Assembly (NCBI GenBank): GCA_963691655.1
Contig: OY829326.1
Span: forward strand, 113,371,388 to 113,435,387
Direction: 5' to 3'
DNA from: Toxonevra muliebris
Taxonomy: Eukaryota > Arthropoda > Insecta > Diptera > Pallopteridae
DNA length: 64,000 nucleotides
The notes below the pieces were generated by a model that was not told the DNA's origin, searched no databases, and saw nothing but the letters and a program-made list of their open reading frames with translations. This document shows, in pieces, positions 1 through 10,926 of the stretch. Position 1 is the first letter of the stretch, and every line of letters begins with the position of its first letter. The position numbers and the translations under genes were made by a program.

Positions 1-1838
1 GACCTGAGCTAAATTCAATTCAGTTAAGTTTAAATTGCAATGATGAAATGAAATCGAATCCAATAGAGTTTTAAGTAAAAAATGCATTCCTTCAATCAAG
101 TCACAAAGATTTGAATTTGAAACAATCACCTTACCCAATTAATTTCAAAACAGGATTCAGCTCTTAACTACTTAACTGATATTGGTGGTTTTATAAAAGT
201 GTAGTAAAAGCCAATGCATTTCTTATCACTTCTACTATTTTCGGGCCACTTAGAGACAAATGTGGGTTTTGCAAGGTGTTCGTACAAATTCTAGTTAAAT
301 ATTTAAAAGTAAAGAAACAAAAGTATTTAATTAAGAAGAAGTAAATTCAGATTAATTTTTTTTTGTGTTTTCTTACAATTTCGTATGCAAATTTGTGGGC
401 ATATGTGTGTGCTGGTTTTACGTACACATACACGTAGTATATATGTATGTATGTATGAATGTATTCAAATTTAAATCCATGAGAAGTAAAGAAAAGAAAA
501 ATGTGTGTGTGGAAAACACAAAAGCCAAATGTGGGTCACCAATGCAATCGTCGTCGTCATCGTCGTAACTTTCATTCAAAACAAAAGAAAATATACTTTT
601 TTTTCAATTTCTTTTCTAAGGATTTAAGGAAGTTTTAAACTTGGTATAAAATGCAATCATTCACTTGTGTGCCGTCACCATAGCTGCTCATACTGTATGC
701 ACTATATATAGAAAGTATAGAAAAGCAGTGCGCGAAGCATTTAATGTTTTAGCAGTAAATTCAACACCCTGTACTCACTTTGATGTGCCTACCCGCTGCA
801 GCTGCAAGTTAGCGGTGGTGGCATTCACATTTTAATTAGCAAATTGCTATGAGTTCTACATAAACGCGTACCTCCAGTTAGTATAGCGGGTAGGTAAAAG
901 CGTGGGTGTTAATTTGCACATGTGCTATGTATATTTTTGTATGCCGTCGCTGTCATTCATTCCCCCATCACAACTGCAACTTAATGATGAAAATGATGAT
1001 GTTGCTGCATTTGCAATTCACTCGTGCGCTTCGTGCTACATTGCATGCATAATTTATGACAACATCTAAAACACATTGACTTGCTGCTACTAGTATGCAT
1101 ACGAATAATATAAACCCTAAAAAAATAATACATACCCCGCTCTTTCTTTTTTTCTAGGGACCTTCCAGCAATGCTATTTCCATGGAAGGACAATAGCTGC
1201 ATGGAAAATTATTTCTATTTGAATAATTGCTTCGTATACAATAACAGAAAAAATGTTTTTCATACAACAGCACAATGTACCACAATTTCATAGCTCATTT
1301 CATAATTATAGCAGGGCAACGCAGTTTCTATCCACCATCTGTTCGTCAGTCAAAATTTTTGTGAATGTAGCAAAAACAATAGATGCGTAAAAGTACATAG
1401 AAAAAACTGGTACGCGAAAATAGCAGCATTTTTTTTTTTTTTTTGCTTAAAAATCTCTGAACATTTTAATGGAACCCTAAATATTTTCTATTAATTTTCC
1501 CTAAAAAAGAAGAAATTCAACTAATAAAATGTGTTTATATTCCTATGTATGCATTTGTTTTTGTCCCTTCTAGTTAACTAACACAACTTCAAATAGTGTT
1601 TATTTTTATGCCAACTAAAAGAATTCAGAAACACGTTTGACTTGACTCACTTAGCCATTAACTAGCTGCGTTTTTTTCTCATAAATAGTAAAGCAAAATC
1701 AACTATCCCGCACAATAAAGTCGTGATGTAAATTTCGCAGCCAATTGAGTATTTCTACTCAAACAATTTCTCTATTTAGCGTTGCCACTTTTTCACAATT
1801 TTGAATATCTAATTTGAAAACGAGCTTGTTTTATTGCT
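1..1838. other. AT-rich non-coding DNA
   Basis: No coding signal is seen on either strand. The open frames here are short and biased toward simple-sequence residues. Small simple repeats are present: TATG units near 437-455, a TCG run near 548-566 and a poly-T tract near 1431-1445. I recognise no mobile element in this stretch. Confidence 0.6.
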
Positions 1839-2562
1839 TTAAGGGGTTATTCTACCCGAGATGGTCCGAAAAATCGTTTTTTTTATATTTAATATTTTTG
1901 ATGTAGACAACGAGTTTTATGAGAAAGAAGAGGGGGCAATGTATGGTCCTGGAATCGCTGATTAACCCTAAGTTACATCATTTGTAAGTACCATGTTTGT
2001 AAATCTTTAAACTAGTTTTTCTCGAAATCATTTTTCTCGGGACGGTGGACACGATTCACAAAAAACCACTTGTCCAATTGACTTGAAATTTTACAAGGCT
2101 ACTAAGCAAATGTATAGGTATGGCCTTATCTAGGATTATGGCGAGAGCATTTGTTTAACTAATGTTTTTAATGCAAAATATAAACAAAAACAGGGCAAAA
2201 AATCGTCATTTTTTTCAATCGTCTGATTTAAATTGAAGAACGATTTTTTTTCTTATTCCCTAGATGAGGCGATAGCGGGAAGTCTCACGATTAGAAAATG
2301 GGTTACATTTTGTGTTTCAGAATATTTAAACCGGAGATATCATGTCCACCATGGAGCAACTATTTTCGGCAGGCTCAAGTTCGAGGTGTCGAATGAACCA
2401 TTATTAACAAAGATATTTTTAACATTAAAAACGAAAATTATTGTTTAAAACTTGTAGAAAAACTTGCAAGAAACCTCGAATAAAAATATTGAAAAGCTTT
2501 TCATTTACAACGATTTGAAAACATCGATATTTCGCACCATCTCGGGTAGAATACCCCCTTAA
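1839..2562. mobile_element. TTAA-flanked MITE with terminal inverted repeats
   Basis: The left end reads TTAA then ggggttattctacccga, and the right end is its reverse complement with one mismatch over about 23 bp, again ending in TTAA. The similarity continues more weakly inward; for example ggtggacac near 2044 faces gtccacc near 2344. The 724-bp element encodes nothing convincing: the 71-codon frame at 2233-2448 has no recognisable domain. The TTAA target suggests a piggyBac-type or Kolobok-type non-autonomous element. Assignment to one superfamily is inference. Confidence 0.8.
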
Positions 2563-3200
2563 ACTTTTTTTTTTTTTTATCAAAAGTGAACTATTCTCGA
2601 TTATATTATATCTCGAAGTGAAAAAAATTCGACTCTTGATTAGTAGTTAGTAGGGTATCTATTATTCGATTCTTTTCAAGATCGGTTTTCGGTTAAGAAG
2701 CAATTAGAGTTCCGCCGACTACGGTTTTTTTTGGCGGCCGAACCGATGCTGTCTGAGATATAGGAGGCTTCCAACTCGTCTTCTAAAAAAGTTTTTTAGG
2801 GGTCCTAAATCAGAGCGCTAAGATAATCATCTTAACTTTAGAAGGACATGCTTCGTCGAATCGACAACGCGTGTTTACGTTTTACCAAATAATGGGACTC
2901 AATCAATTTTCAAAATTATAAGTGTATAGATCATGTGTATGACCTCTTTGAATAATGCCATCGTCGTTTCGACGAAGCATACCTTTACGGTTTGGAAAAA
3001 CCGAGTCGATCACCGTACTAGTTTTTTTTACTCAAAAATTCTCAGTTCAAATTCTTGATAAGTTTTTTTTTTTTTAATTTTACGTCTAAAGGGTTCGTTA
3101 ATAGCTATGTCCGAACTTTGACAACTTATTGCTCTGACGCCTCAGGTGGCAGCACTGTCTTCCTTCGACGTTTGGGTTCTGTCAGAGTCTCAACTTTACC
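2563..3200. other. Non-coding DNA with a dispersed 75-bp repeat
   Basis: No gene is seen. A segment at 2756-2830 (tcctaaatcagagcgct followed by gataatcat) recurs, diverged, at 8873-8933. A short inverted pair around cttcgtcgaa (about 2851) and ttcgacgaag (about 2968) is also present. The origin of both is unknown. Confidence 0.4.
2756..2830 (+). repeat. Dispersed repeat, copy 1
   Basis: Shares taggaggct at its start and the block tcctaaaycagagcgct plus gataatca with 8873-8933. About 75 bp are alignable by eye. It probably belongs to an old transposon terminus whose other boundary I could not place. Confidence 0.5.
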
Positions 3201-4165
3201 ATGGAATTCTAAACAATTCAACAACATGTCGAAATTGTTAAAATTTATTATAAAAATTCGTGTTCTCTTCGGCAAACTTTTTTCGAGCTACGAAATATTT
3301 ACGGCCGAAATGATCGTTTAACCGAGTGATCAATTAAACGATTAATCGCGATATTCGGTTGCCGATTAAGCAGTCTCTGTACAACGACAAACGCGCGGTC
3401 AGACCCGAATATCACTGCTGGTGCCGAAAGTGTGACTTAAGACCCAAACTTGTCGATTTCGCGTCGTATACAAGGAGTTGGTCTTTCGAATTTTGCTAAA
3501 AGACTTGCATGCTCAAGTCTGCATATGATTCTATTGACTCAGGAACTGAACTCTCAAGACCACCAAACTCGTTATATGTACTCTTATTGAGCTCTAGAGT
3601 TGTTGGAAACCGATCCACATTTTGGCGAAAAAAACATCTTCTGTGATGAAGCACATTATTGGTTGAATGGCTTCGTGAACAAGCAAAATTTCCGCATTTG
3701 GGCGGAGAGTAATCCACTGCAGTATCAATACTCTCCATTGTATTCGGAAACACTTTCTGTTTGGTGTAGATTTTGGTCATGCGACGTCATTGGGCCATAC
3801 ATTTTTCGAAACGAGGATGGCCACCGTTGTCAGCGGTAAACGCTATCGCGCCATATCTGATTTTTTGTGGCCTCAATTGGATGACAAAGAGTTGTTGAGA
3901 TAACAGTTCCCAGAACGCGTTGTTTCCAGAAGAAGTAAAGTGAAATGCCTGCCAATATCGTGCGATTTAACGACCGACTTTTTCTCTGGGGCTACGTTAA
4001 GTTGCTGGCATAAACAAACCAACAATACTTGACAAATTTGACAACATCATCATTCAAACCATAGATGAGGTCCAGCCCGACTTATGTAACAGTCATAAAA
4101 TTAGACCTCTCGGATGGAGTCCTGTAAACGAAACCGATCTGCAATAACGGATTTGTCGTATCTCG
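3201..4165 (+). pseudogene. Decayed Tc1/mariner-superfamily transposase
   Basis: This is the remains of a DDE transposase that would have cut and pasted its own element in the nucleus. Reading across frames recovers the family in order. From 3201 comes an N-terminal helix-turn-helix region (VEIVKIYYKNS, then YGRND near 3303), then a linker (DPNLSISRR), then the first catalytic block DEAHYWLNGFVNKQN near 3650. After that come WC.FW..DVIGPYIF near 3760, a WPQL block near 3872 and the C-terminal SRMESCK block near 4107. Several stops and frameshifts interrupt it, and the block that should hold the second catalytic Asp is deleted near 3900. The same family is present, in reverse, at 46109-47350. 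I could not define its terminal repeats. Confidence 0.8.
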
Positions 4166-4430
4166 CACACAATTTTTTTTTTATATTAATTTTTTTTTTT
4201 TTTAAATTCAGACGCTTAACGTACAGCTCTTTATGAAAAACTGTTTCGAAATTTTGTGCATAGCCACAGGTTTTTAATAGTACTTGCTAAACAACAATAG
4301 AAAAGTGAGTCTGGCAGCTCTCATCCAAAAAAAAAGGAAAAAATATGTGAAACTGCACTAAATAGAATAAAAGGTAAAAAAAAAGGTTCTGGTTAACTTG
4401 CCTTACTATCTGTAGTTTTGGGCAACTCTT

Positions 4431-4718
4431 ATGTTACCTTATTCCAAACCTGACCTTAGGCTATTGGTGGGCTACATGTCTGGACACCATGGGCTCAGAT
4501 ATCACCTAAGCAAAATAGGTCTGTCCAATGAGACAGAATGTCGTCTATGTATGGAAGATGGCGTGACGACACTTCACATTCTGTGTGAGTGTCCGGCCTT
4601 GGCTCGGCTCAGAGGAAGAATCTTTGATAATTCGTTGTTGACGACTGATCACATGAAATCTTCTTCTACGAAAGATGTCTTGACTTTTATTAGGTCAGCC
4701 GAACGTCTTTTGTCATAA
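4431..4718 (+). pseudogene. LINE ORF2 C-terminal tail (5'-truncated)
   Basis: A 95-codon open frame matches the end of ORF2 of an I/R1/Loa-type non-LTR retrotransposon, downstream of the RNase H domain. It has LLVGYMSGHHGLRYHL, then a zinc-finger-like block CRLCMEDGVTTLHILCECPAL, then a short acidic-basic tail and a stop at 4716. The methionine at 4431 is not a true start, because the upstream ORF2 has been lost by 5' truncation at about 4385. The frame itself is undamaged, which suggests a relatively recent insertion. The 3' UTR and (TAA)n tail follow directly. Confidence 0.8.
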
Positions 4719-4803
4719 AATGGGGAATGGCACAAAAGATCTTTTAGGTCGCAGTGCCTGCCTGGTTGGGCTCCTCTAATACTAATAATAATAATAATAA
4801 TAT
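4719..4803 (+). repeat. LINE 3' UTR with (TAA)n tail
   Basis: Directly after the ORF2 stop lies cacaaaagatcttttaggtc followed by gcagtgcctg, then (TAA)n from about 4778 to 4801. A (TAA)n end is typical of I-type LINEs. The same block occurs as the 3' tail of the SINE at 7836-8269 and again at 37665-37700. Confidence 0.8.
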
Positions 4804-6854
4804 TTTACCTTTAGCTCTGCCCCTAGAAGACAATTGCAGTTGCTTTAACTGAAGTTTTAATCAAAACAAAAATGAATTTAACTGGTAGAGAAAATTCGAA
4901 TGAATTTTTTCATCACTGCCACTTAATGGGTTAATTCTTTAACAATTTAAACATTCAAAGTAAGCTACCCCATGCAGCTTACCTGCAGGTATCTTAAGCA
5001 TTGGCAAGACCAAATCAAATATTTCGTTTCGTAAGCTTCTTCATTTGTTTGTTTATTCATAGAATTGGCAGCAACTGAGCGTGACACATAATGTTAACGC
5101 TTCGTTATGTATAATTATGAAAAATTGTTAAGCTTTTTTTCAAGGAGAGTTTTTTGTGTATTTTTGCTTTGTGTTCGTTAATGCCATTCGTTCCTGCTTT
5201 TCGCTTCAAAATAATAGAAAAATTTAACCATATGCGTGCATATTCATGGAATTTCAGTTCCAGCTCCTTCATCTTCTTCAACGTGGTACAAGTCTGCACC
5301 AAACCCAACACGTATATAATTTATAGAAACCAACAATTCGTTATTTGTCTGTCATTGAAAGTGGTTGGTTGGTTGGTTGTTTGATGTCTGACGTAACTGG
5401 CATAAAGACAAAAAGACAGACAGTTAAAAATTTACATGAACAAATACAAAAGTCGTGTCAGAAATACAGAGATATAAATGTGACAGCCAGACAGTGGAAC
5501 AAGCAGATGGAGAGACTCGCGTAGGGTGGTTTGGGTCGTAAACTCTTTCACATTGCGCTAAAGGAATTGGAAGAATTAGTAACCTAAAGGGTCACTCATG
5601 CACAATTCAAAGTAGAAAGCAAAGGTAGCAAACAGCAGCAAACAAATAAACATTCGAAACAAAAAAAAAAAACAACAAAATACGCCTCTGTCTGTTTGTT
5701 GCTTTGAGACGTGCCATCGCCAAGTGGATGTCACACAAGCAAACACATACTCAAAAGGGCTCCAAAGGCTTTGTAGTGAGGAAGAAAGCTGCCACAACGC
5801 GGGAGCAGAAACTCTTCTTTTTTGACACCACATATTCCCATTTAGGGATATAAAGTGCACGACGCACATACACATACACAAAAATACATTCATATGTACA
5901 ACATACATACATATATATGTATATATATAAATTTGTATTTGTAAGCAGCAAAACTTTTTCTGCTCATTCGCTCGCTAGCACGCTTCTTTTGTTCTTTGGT
6001 TTATGTTGTTGCCTACGCAGCCAGCCAGCCAGCAATTGAAGCTCCATGACACGAACTCTTCTTCCTCAGTTACTAGCTATGTATGTATGTATGTATGTAT
6101 TTATGTACTTCCCTCGTTCGTAATAGCAAACCAAAAAACAAACAAATACATTTGCCTTGCCAGCAGTAGCGTCATGATTACGCTAATTGAAATTCCGTGC
6201 GGCAGCACAAGTTTTCGGGCAGTTTTAGCACTTGAAGCGTAAAAATATTTAAACTCTCTCTCTCTCTCTCTCTCTTTCTGTTGCTTGCTTACGCTATAGT
6301 GAACCCACATACGTGCAACCTTTTATTATACAAAGTGTGATAAAAAGTGATAAACGTTCTAAAATGTTCAGTTCAAATGAAAATGTACAAAAAAACGCAT
6401 ACACAATACACAAGATTGACTTTAAAACGCTTGCACAAAGTACGTGATTTAAATTTTTCTTTTCAAAACAAAGAAATCTTTTAAATTTACTACAATCTTC
6501 TCTCCGAAAAATTTTTCAATAATCGTAAATTTCTTTTGAAAGACAATAAAGCAATTTCTGTTTAATGTTTGCATGTATGTATGTTTAATTTATTAGCTGG
6601 AGACTACCCGACGCTGTGCGTGATTTTCTGAAGTACATATAAAATCATTACAACGGTTTATAATGTTAATTATTGTTTATGCCATAATTTTCTGCAGTTT
6701 TTTTGTAGAGTTGTTGATGAGATTTCAATACTTCATTCCTGTAGAATGTTCCTCTCAGAAAGGATAATATTTATATATTTAAATCTATAAATCCAATACT
6801 GTTTCATACTCACTTACTGTGGTGACCATGAAACAACCTTGGAAGCAGTGTTAG
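4804..6854. other. AT-rich non-coding DNA with microsatellites
   Basis: No gene is seen. Simple repeats include a CATA/TATA-rich run at 5890-5935, (TATG)n at 6079-6100 and (CT)n at 6253-6276. The 110-codon frame on the minus strand at 5576-5908 is Cys/Phe-rich and crosses low-complexity sequence, so it is not accepted as coding. Confidence 0.6.
6079..6100. repeat. (TATG)n microsatellite
   Basis: About five and a half uninterrupted TATG units. Similar short runs recur near 440 and 26050. Confidence 0.9.
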
Positions 6855-7660
6855 TAGTGATGATTCGATACAAGTAAATACAAGTAAAAACTCGATACTT
6901 TTCATTCGATTCAAGTACTTTTTTTACTCGATGCTATAACATAAGTATTTTACTTGGATTCGGAAAAAAGGGTCAGTATCGGATACTCGATACTTTTGGA
7001 AAATATTTATTTAAAAAAATATTTATTTATGGAAAATATTTATTTATTTAAATATTGCTATACAATATTTAAAATTGTGCATAATTTTACAATATTTTAC
7101 AGCAATCAATAATATATTTCAAAATGCTACTGCAGAATTATTCAAAATATTTCAGTCCATATTGCAATATTTCAATGTATGACAATATTGTAGTACAGTA
7201 TTGAAGTTCTAGAAGATATTTCCGGCCATGAATGTAGAACATAATGTTTATTGAAACCTTTTCATTAAAATAAAATATTTTTAACAAGCTTTAATCTGTT
7301 GATTAGTTTTCCTTCTATTATGAATTTTCCAGCGATTCGCTAAATTAAATTAACGTCATTTCTATATGATTCACGTGTTTCCAGTGGAAATATCTCAAAA
7401 CCATGATTTATTGGGGAAAAACTCGTGTTGAGTAGTGTAAACTGTATGCTCAACCATGTTGTATTACAATGGGCCATTCTGGCCTGAATGTTTTCCTTGA
7501 CAACCACTTAAAAAAGAGTAATTTGTCTCTTTAAACGAGTTTTCGATACAAGTACATATTCGATACTTTTTTCCGATATTTTCGGTAGCATCGATATCGA
7601 TTGTTCGATACAAGTAATGAGTAAAAGTAAAGATACTATGTGGGTATCGAATCAACGCTA
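6855..7660. mobile_element. hAT-type MITE with 8-bp target duplication
   Basis: The ends are tagtgatgattcgatac and, in reverse complement, tagcgttgattcgatac (15 of 17 matching). They are flanked by the perfect direct repeat AGTGTTAG at 6847-6854 and 7661-7668. Subterminal sequence is packed with the motif tcgatac/caagta, which is characteristic of hAT ends that bind transposase. No transposase is encoded in the 806 bp, so it is non-autonomous. Confidence 0.9.
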
Positions 7661-7955
7661 AGTGTTAGGTCAAATTCAATCTGATTAATAAGTGAAAAGT
7701 AATGATCAATCACAAATTAATGACTAATTTTTATTCTTCATTTAGTCACTATAACTATGACTAATAATTAGAACCAGATAAATTATTATCGGATTTTGGC
7801 ACCCTTAGGAGAGATTTTCTTACTGGCAGATAAATTATTATTATTTGAAGGAAAGACGACTTGATAGTCAGGCACTGCGACCTATAAGATCTATTGTACC
7901 AAAGCCCAAAGAAAGAAAGAAAGGAAGAGAGAAAGAAATATAGATAAGAAACATA

Positions 7956-8025
7956 CCCAAGCCGAGAATCGAACTCGGGTCTCCAAACACAAGAGTCTGG
8001 CACTCTGCCACTAGACCACAGTGGC
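7956..8025 (-). other. Second, diverged tRNA-like unit of the SINE
   Basis: It has a box A (tggtctagtggc) and a box B (gagttcgattc). The acceptor ends do not pair and the anticodon loop is irregular (8 nt). Its anticodon identity is unclear. This makes the element a dimer of two tRNA-related monomers. Confidence 0.7.
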
Positions 8026-8194
8026 GATGGTAGGACCTACAGTTTAACGCCGATTCCGAACGGCTGTGGCAATTTTTTATCAGCTCGGTAGTTTTGCCAT
8101 TACCAACCAAGGTGTGTACTTGTACACATTCTTATAATTCTCATCCACTTAATATCGATAGTGAATATAAGAAGTTTATGAGAATTAACCACCA

Positions 8195-8267
8195 GACCAA
8201 GACGGGAAGCGAACCCGCAACCTTCTGGATGAAAGTCTAGTGCACTATCCACTAGACCATTGCGGTC
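8195..8267 (-). other. tRNA-Glu-like 5' head of the SINE
   Basis: 73 nt resembling tRNA-Glu(TTC). Box A is tggtctagtgg, the anticodon loop is ctttcat, and box B is gggttcgcttc. The ends pair partly (gacc with ggtc). It is the SINE promoter head rather than a functional tRNA gene: the acceptor stem is incompletely paired and it sits inside a duplicated unit. Confidence 0.8.
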
Positions 8268-8282
8268 GTCTGGCAGATAAAT

Positions 8283-9132
8283 GATTAATACTTTGAATCA
8301 AAATCGGTCATCTCAAAATCACAATTAAATCTGAAAATAGAATGTTGATGCGGAGAATTTTTAACACTTATGTGCATATTGTTGGGTGCACTAGCGGATC
8401 CAGAGATTTTCTGAGAGGGGACGGGGGGGACGGGGGGGGGGGAGAAAGGTGTAAATTTTCTTCCTTCTGGGGTCCCAGTCTCTTTTTATAATAAAATATT
8501 AAAATTACTCAGCTTATAATTGTGAAGTTTTTGAGTTACTCGTCAATGAATTTGCACTAACCTCAACCAAATAAATGTGATGGTTTATTTATGTTTCTGT
8601 AAAAAATTAAATTAGTTCAAAATCGAACTATAGCTTTAAAACCGCAACTTACCAGTTTTAATATAATTCTCCAAGCTATCCAGGTAGGTTTCATATTTTC
8701 ATTACTATTGCAGATCCGAAAATGCTCAGAAATTCAAATTTAGAATACGATACCTTCTGTTCCAAAAATGCTACTAAAACCTTTTTTTAGGAAGCAAAAT
8801 AAAAACCGCTCCTAAATTCTCTGAATTTAATTTTATAGGATCTCATCCTTTTTAGAACAATAAAAAGTGAAATCTAGGAGGCTCTCGATTCGGCGCTTTT
8901 AAGACTCCTAAACCAGAGCGCTCCGATAATCACCCTTTTTAAGACTCCTATATTCCTCTTTTTTAAGAGCGCTCCTAAAATTGCTTAGTGGGTTACTTAC
9001 ATTCAATCATCTATTTCTATAACTTTGACAGTATTTAGAATTTCCCTCTAATATTTTCAGAAAATATTTTTGAAATTTAATAGGTATTTATTTCCCTATA
9101 AGATATTTTCTAAAAAATCGATTCCTCCGATC
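8283..9132. other. Non-coding DNA, G-run and dispersed repeat copy 2
   Basis: No gene is seen. A sequence resembling a CAG-type transposon end (cactagcggatccagag at 8389) is followed by a G-run at 8425-8442, but no matching right end was found. At 8873-8933 lies the second copy of the repeat at 2756-2830. From 8905 to 8985 the motif aagactccta and agcgctcc recurs. Confidence 0.45.
8873..8933 (+). repeat. Dispersed repeat, copy 2
   Basis: Alignable with 2756-2830 through taggaggct, tcctaaaccagagcgct and gataatcac. A further inverted tcctaaaa block follows at 8968-8980, suggesting the end of an old element. Confidence 0.5.
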
Positions 9133-10272
9133 CTAAAAAAATGTAATGTGTAAAGTGTTTTTCATAACTCTGTCGATATGATTAAAACTAATGATTGAAT
9201 GGGTAATGACTAAATTAAATGTTTTTGTCGGTGTGCCATTTGCGGCGAAAAGTTGATAAAAATCAGCTGAATTTGCTCTTTTAAAATATGATTTTGGAAT
9301 TATAGAAATTTCGGCACCAGTATCAATCAAAAATTTTCTGTGTTTTTGGCGATCGAAAACATAAAGACGTTTGCTCTCTACGTTAGCCACTTCGCTCGCC
9401 GCTATTTCGGAAGTGGTGCAATTTAGTTTTTTGCTTCCTCAATGTTTGCCTTGAATTTACAAGGTTCGGTGCATTTGCGTGCCATAGCGTCGAACTTAAA
9501 GTGATAATAACAGTATGGACTGTTATTAGAGCAAGATCGCTTACGATTTCTTGAATTATCGCGACTTTGAGATCGGCCACGATTATTAGTTTGTTTGTCA
9601 ACGCTGAAATTTGAAGCGAAGCATCTTGGTACGATTGAGATGACGTAGATGGCATTGCTACTTCGTTAATTTGACTAAAAGTAGTGATTTCGAGAATTTT
9701 GTCCGCAATGCCTGCGACTTTTTTTAAATCACCGTCAGCAGTCGAAATAACTGGGAGTATTTGTTCTGGTAAACGTTCAATCCATAGAGTCTTGAGTGCT
9801 TCATCTGAAAGCGCATTGTTTGAAAGTTCGCTCATTTTTCGAAGCAGTTGTGATGGCTTGGCATCACCCAATTCAGTTTCTTTAAGCAAAATTCTTAATT
9901 TATGTTGATCTGACTGTGTAAATTCGGCTAAAATACGCGATTTGAGTGTTTCATATTTATTCAAAATAGGTGGATTTTCGATGATATCAATAACTGGTTG
10001 TAGAAATTGTGGGTTCAACGATCCCAAATATGTTTAAAATTTGTGGCATCAAGCGTAATTCCCGACAAAGTGAATTGTGCTTCCATTTGCATGAAATATA
10101 ATTTAGGCGCTGATTTAATGAATGGTGATGGTTTGACGGAAACTCGATGAATTTGGCTGTTTGATGCATTGATTTGAAAAATATCGCTAGCATCTTGAAA
10201 ACCAGGTGATGGTGGATTGTCTATTGATGTTGATTGAGTATTTAATACTCCAGGTTCATTGTTGCCTTGCAT
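9133..10272 (-). pseudogene. LTR retrotransposon gag and protease remnant (Ty3/gypsy type)
   Basis: This is a decayed retrotransposon gene. From 10272 the frame runs through a capsid-like region with EAQFTLSGITLDATNF near 10060, then NPQFLQPVIDIIENPP near 9990, and SQLLRKMSELSNNALSDEAL near 9830. After a frameshift comes a Cys/His zinc knuckle (CYYH...C...C) near 9500. A further frame at 9133-9390 carries the aspartic-protease signature LIDTGAEISIIP near 9310. At least two frameshifts and several stops separate the pieces. Reverse transcriptase, integrase and the 3' LTR are absent, so the copy ends abruptly near 9133. The start at 10272 is chosen because it follows a primer-binding-like leader. 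Confidence 0.85.
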
Positions 10273-10310
10273 TTTAATTTTTTTGTAAATTTACTCGGGG
10301 TCACCAATGT
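10273..10310 (-). other. Retrotransposon leader with primer-binding-like site
   Basis: Upstream of gag, on the minus strand, ttggtgaccccgag (10294-10307) follows a sequence ending in ACA. This is the expected position for a primer-binding site complementary to a tRNA 3' CCA end, directly after a 5' LTR. The LTR would lie above 10308, but its outer boundary was not found. Confidence 0.55.
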
Positions 10311-10755
10311 GGGTTTAGTTTTTCCACTTTTTTTTTTGAAAGAAAAAGTTAATATTTTTTTTTTGATTTATTTTCAAAGAGAAAAGCTAACTAATTTTTT
10401 AGAATATATTTTTAGCATGAAAATTTAAGTGTCCTCAGTTTTTATCCAATGCCGTTGCTACAGTCTAGAAGATACTGAAACTTAGAAGCATATCCTGCTA
10501 TCTCTCTGGCGAGATGTGCGAACCTAGACATATGTATAATTCTTGACAAAAAACGATTTGCTCAACCTTAATCTATTTAGGGTAAGCAAGCTTCCAAAAT
10601 CTTCGCATAGAATTAAGGCTATGGATGAATTTCAGGCCGGGTATAATGGATTTTTAGACATATATGGTCCTCGCTTTCCGGACACTAATTCTAATATAAT
10701 TATTACCAAAATCGGTTAAATGATTGTCATTCCTTCTGAATGTATTAGTCATTAT

Positions 10756-10926
10756 CAGAGCAGATAAAAATATGTACGAAAAACTTTTTTATTTGTAGCA
10801 AGGATTGATTTTTAAACGTTTTTAAAAATATTATCCTTATAGCAAAGACAGCAATTATGAAATTTAAACTTGAAATTCGAAAATCGAAGTGTACCACGTC
10901 TTTCGTGCATATTTTTATCTGCTCTG
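10756..10926. repeat. Small element bounded by 26-bp inverted repeats
   Basis: cagagcagataaaaatatg at 10756 and its reverse complement ending at 10926 match at 25 of 26 positions. The CAGAG start suggests a hAT-type MITE, but the flanking 8-mers match only weakly. It may instead be part of the adjacent LTR region. Confidence 0.5.

Larger units (their letters stand above)
7836..8269 (-). mobile_element. Dimeric tRNA-derived SINE
   Basis: Two tRNA-like heads are arranged head to tail on the minus strand, separated by a body containing gccacagccgttcgg. The element ends 3' in a block shared with the LINE at 4719-4803 and in an (AAT)n run. The 13-bp direct repeat ctggcagataaat flanks it at 7823-7835 and 8270-8282, showing insertion by target-primed reverse transcription as one 434-bp unit. 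A polymerase III promoter is inferred from the A and B boxes of the first head. The intervening pyrimidine-rich tract near 7905-7935 follows the second head. Confidence 0.88.

Noticed and set aside
5576..5908. 110-codon minus-strand open frame
   Set aside because: Cys/Phe-rich translation of simple-sequence DNA with no domain, splice signals or conserved motif.
7956..8267. Two functional tRNA genes
   Set aside because: Acceptor stems pair poorly, both lie inside one unit with a 13-bp target duplication, and the unit ends in a LINE-type tail; a SINE explains all of this.
8389..8460. Left end of a CAG-type transposon
   Set aside because: The resemblance is limited to cggatccagag plus a G-run, and no matching right terminus or target duplication was found.
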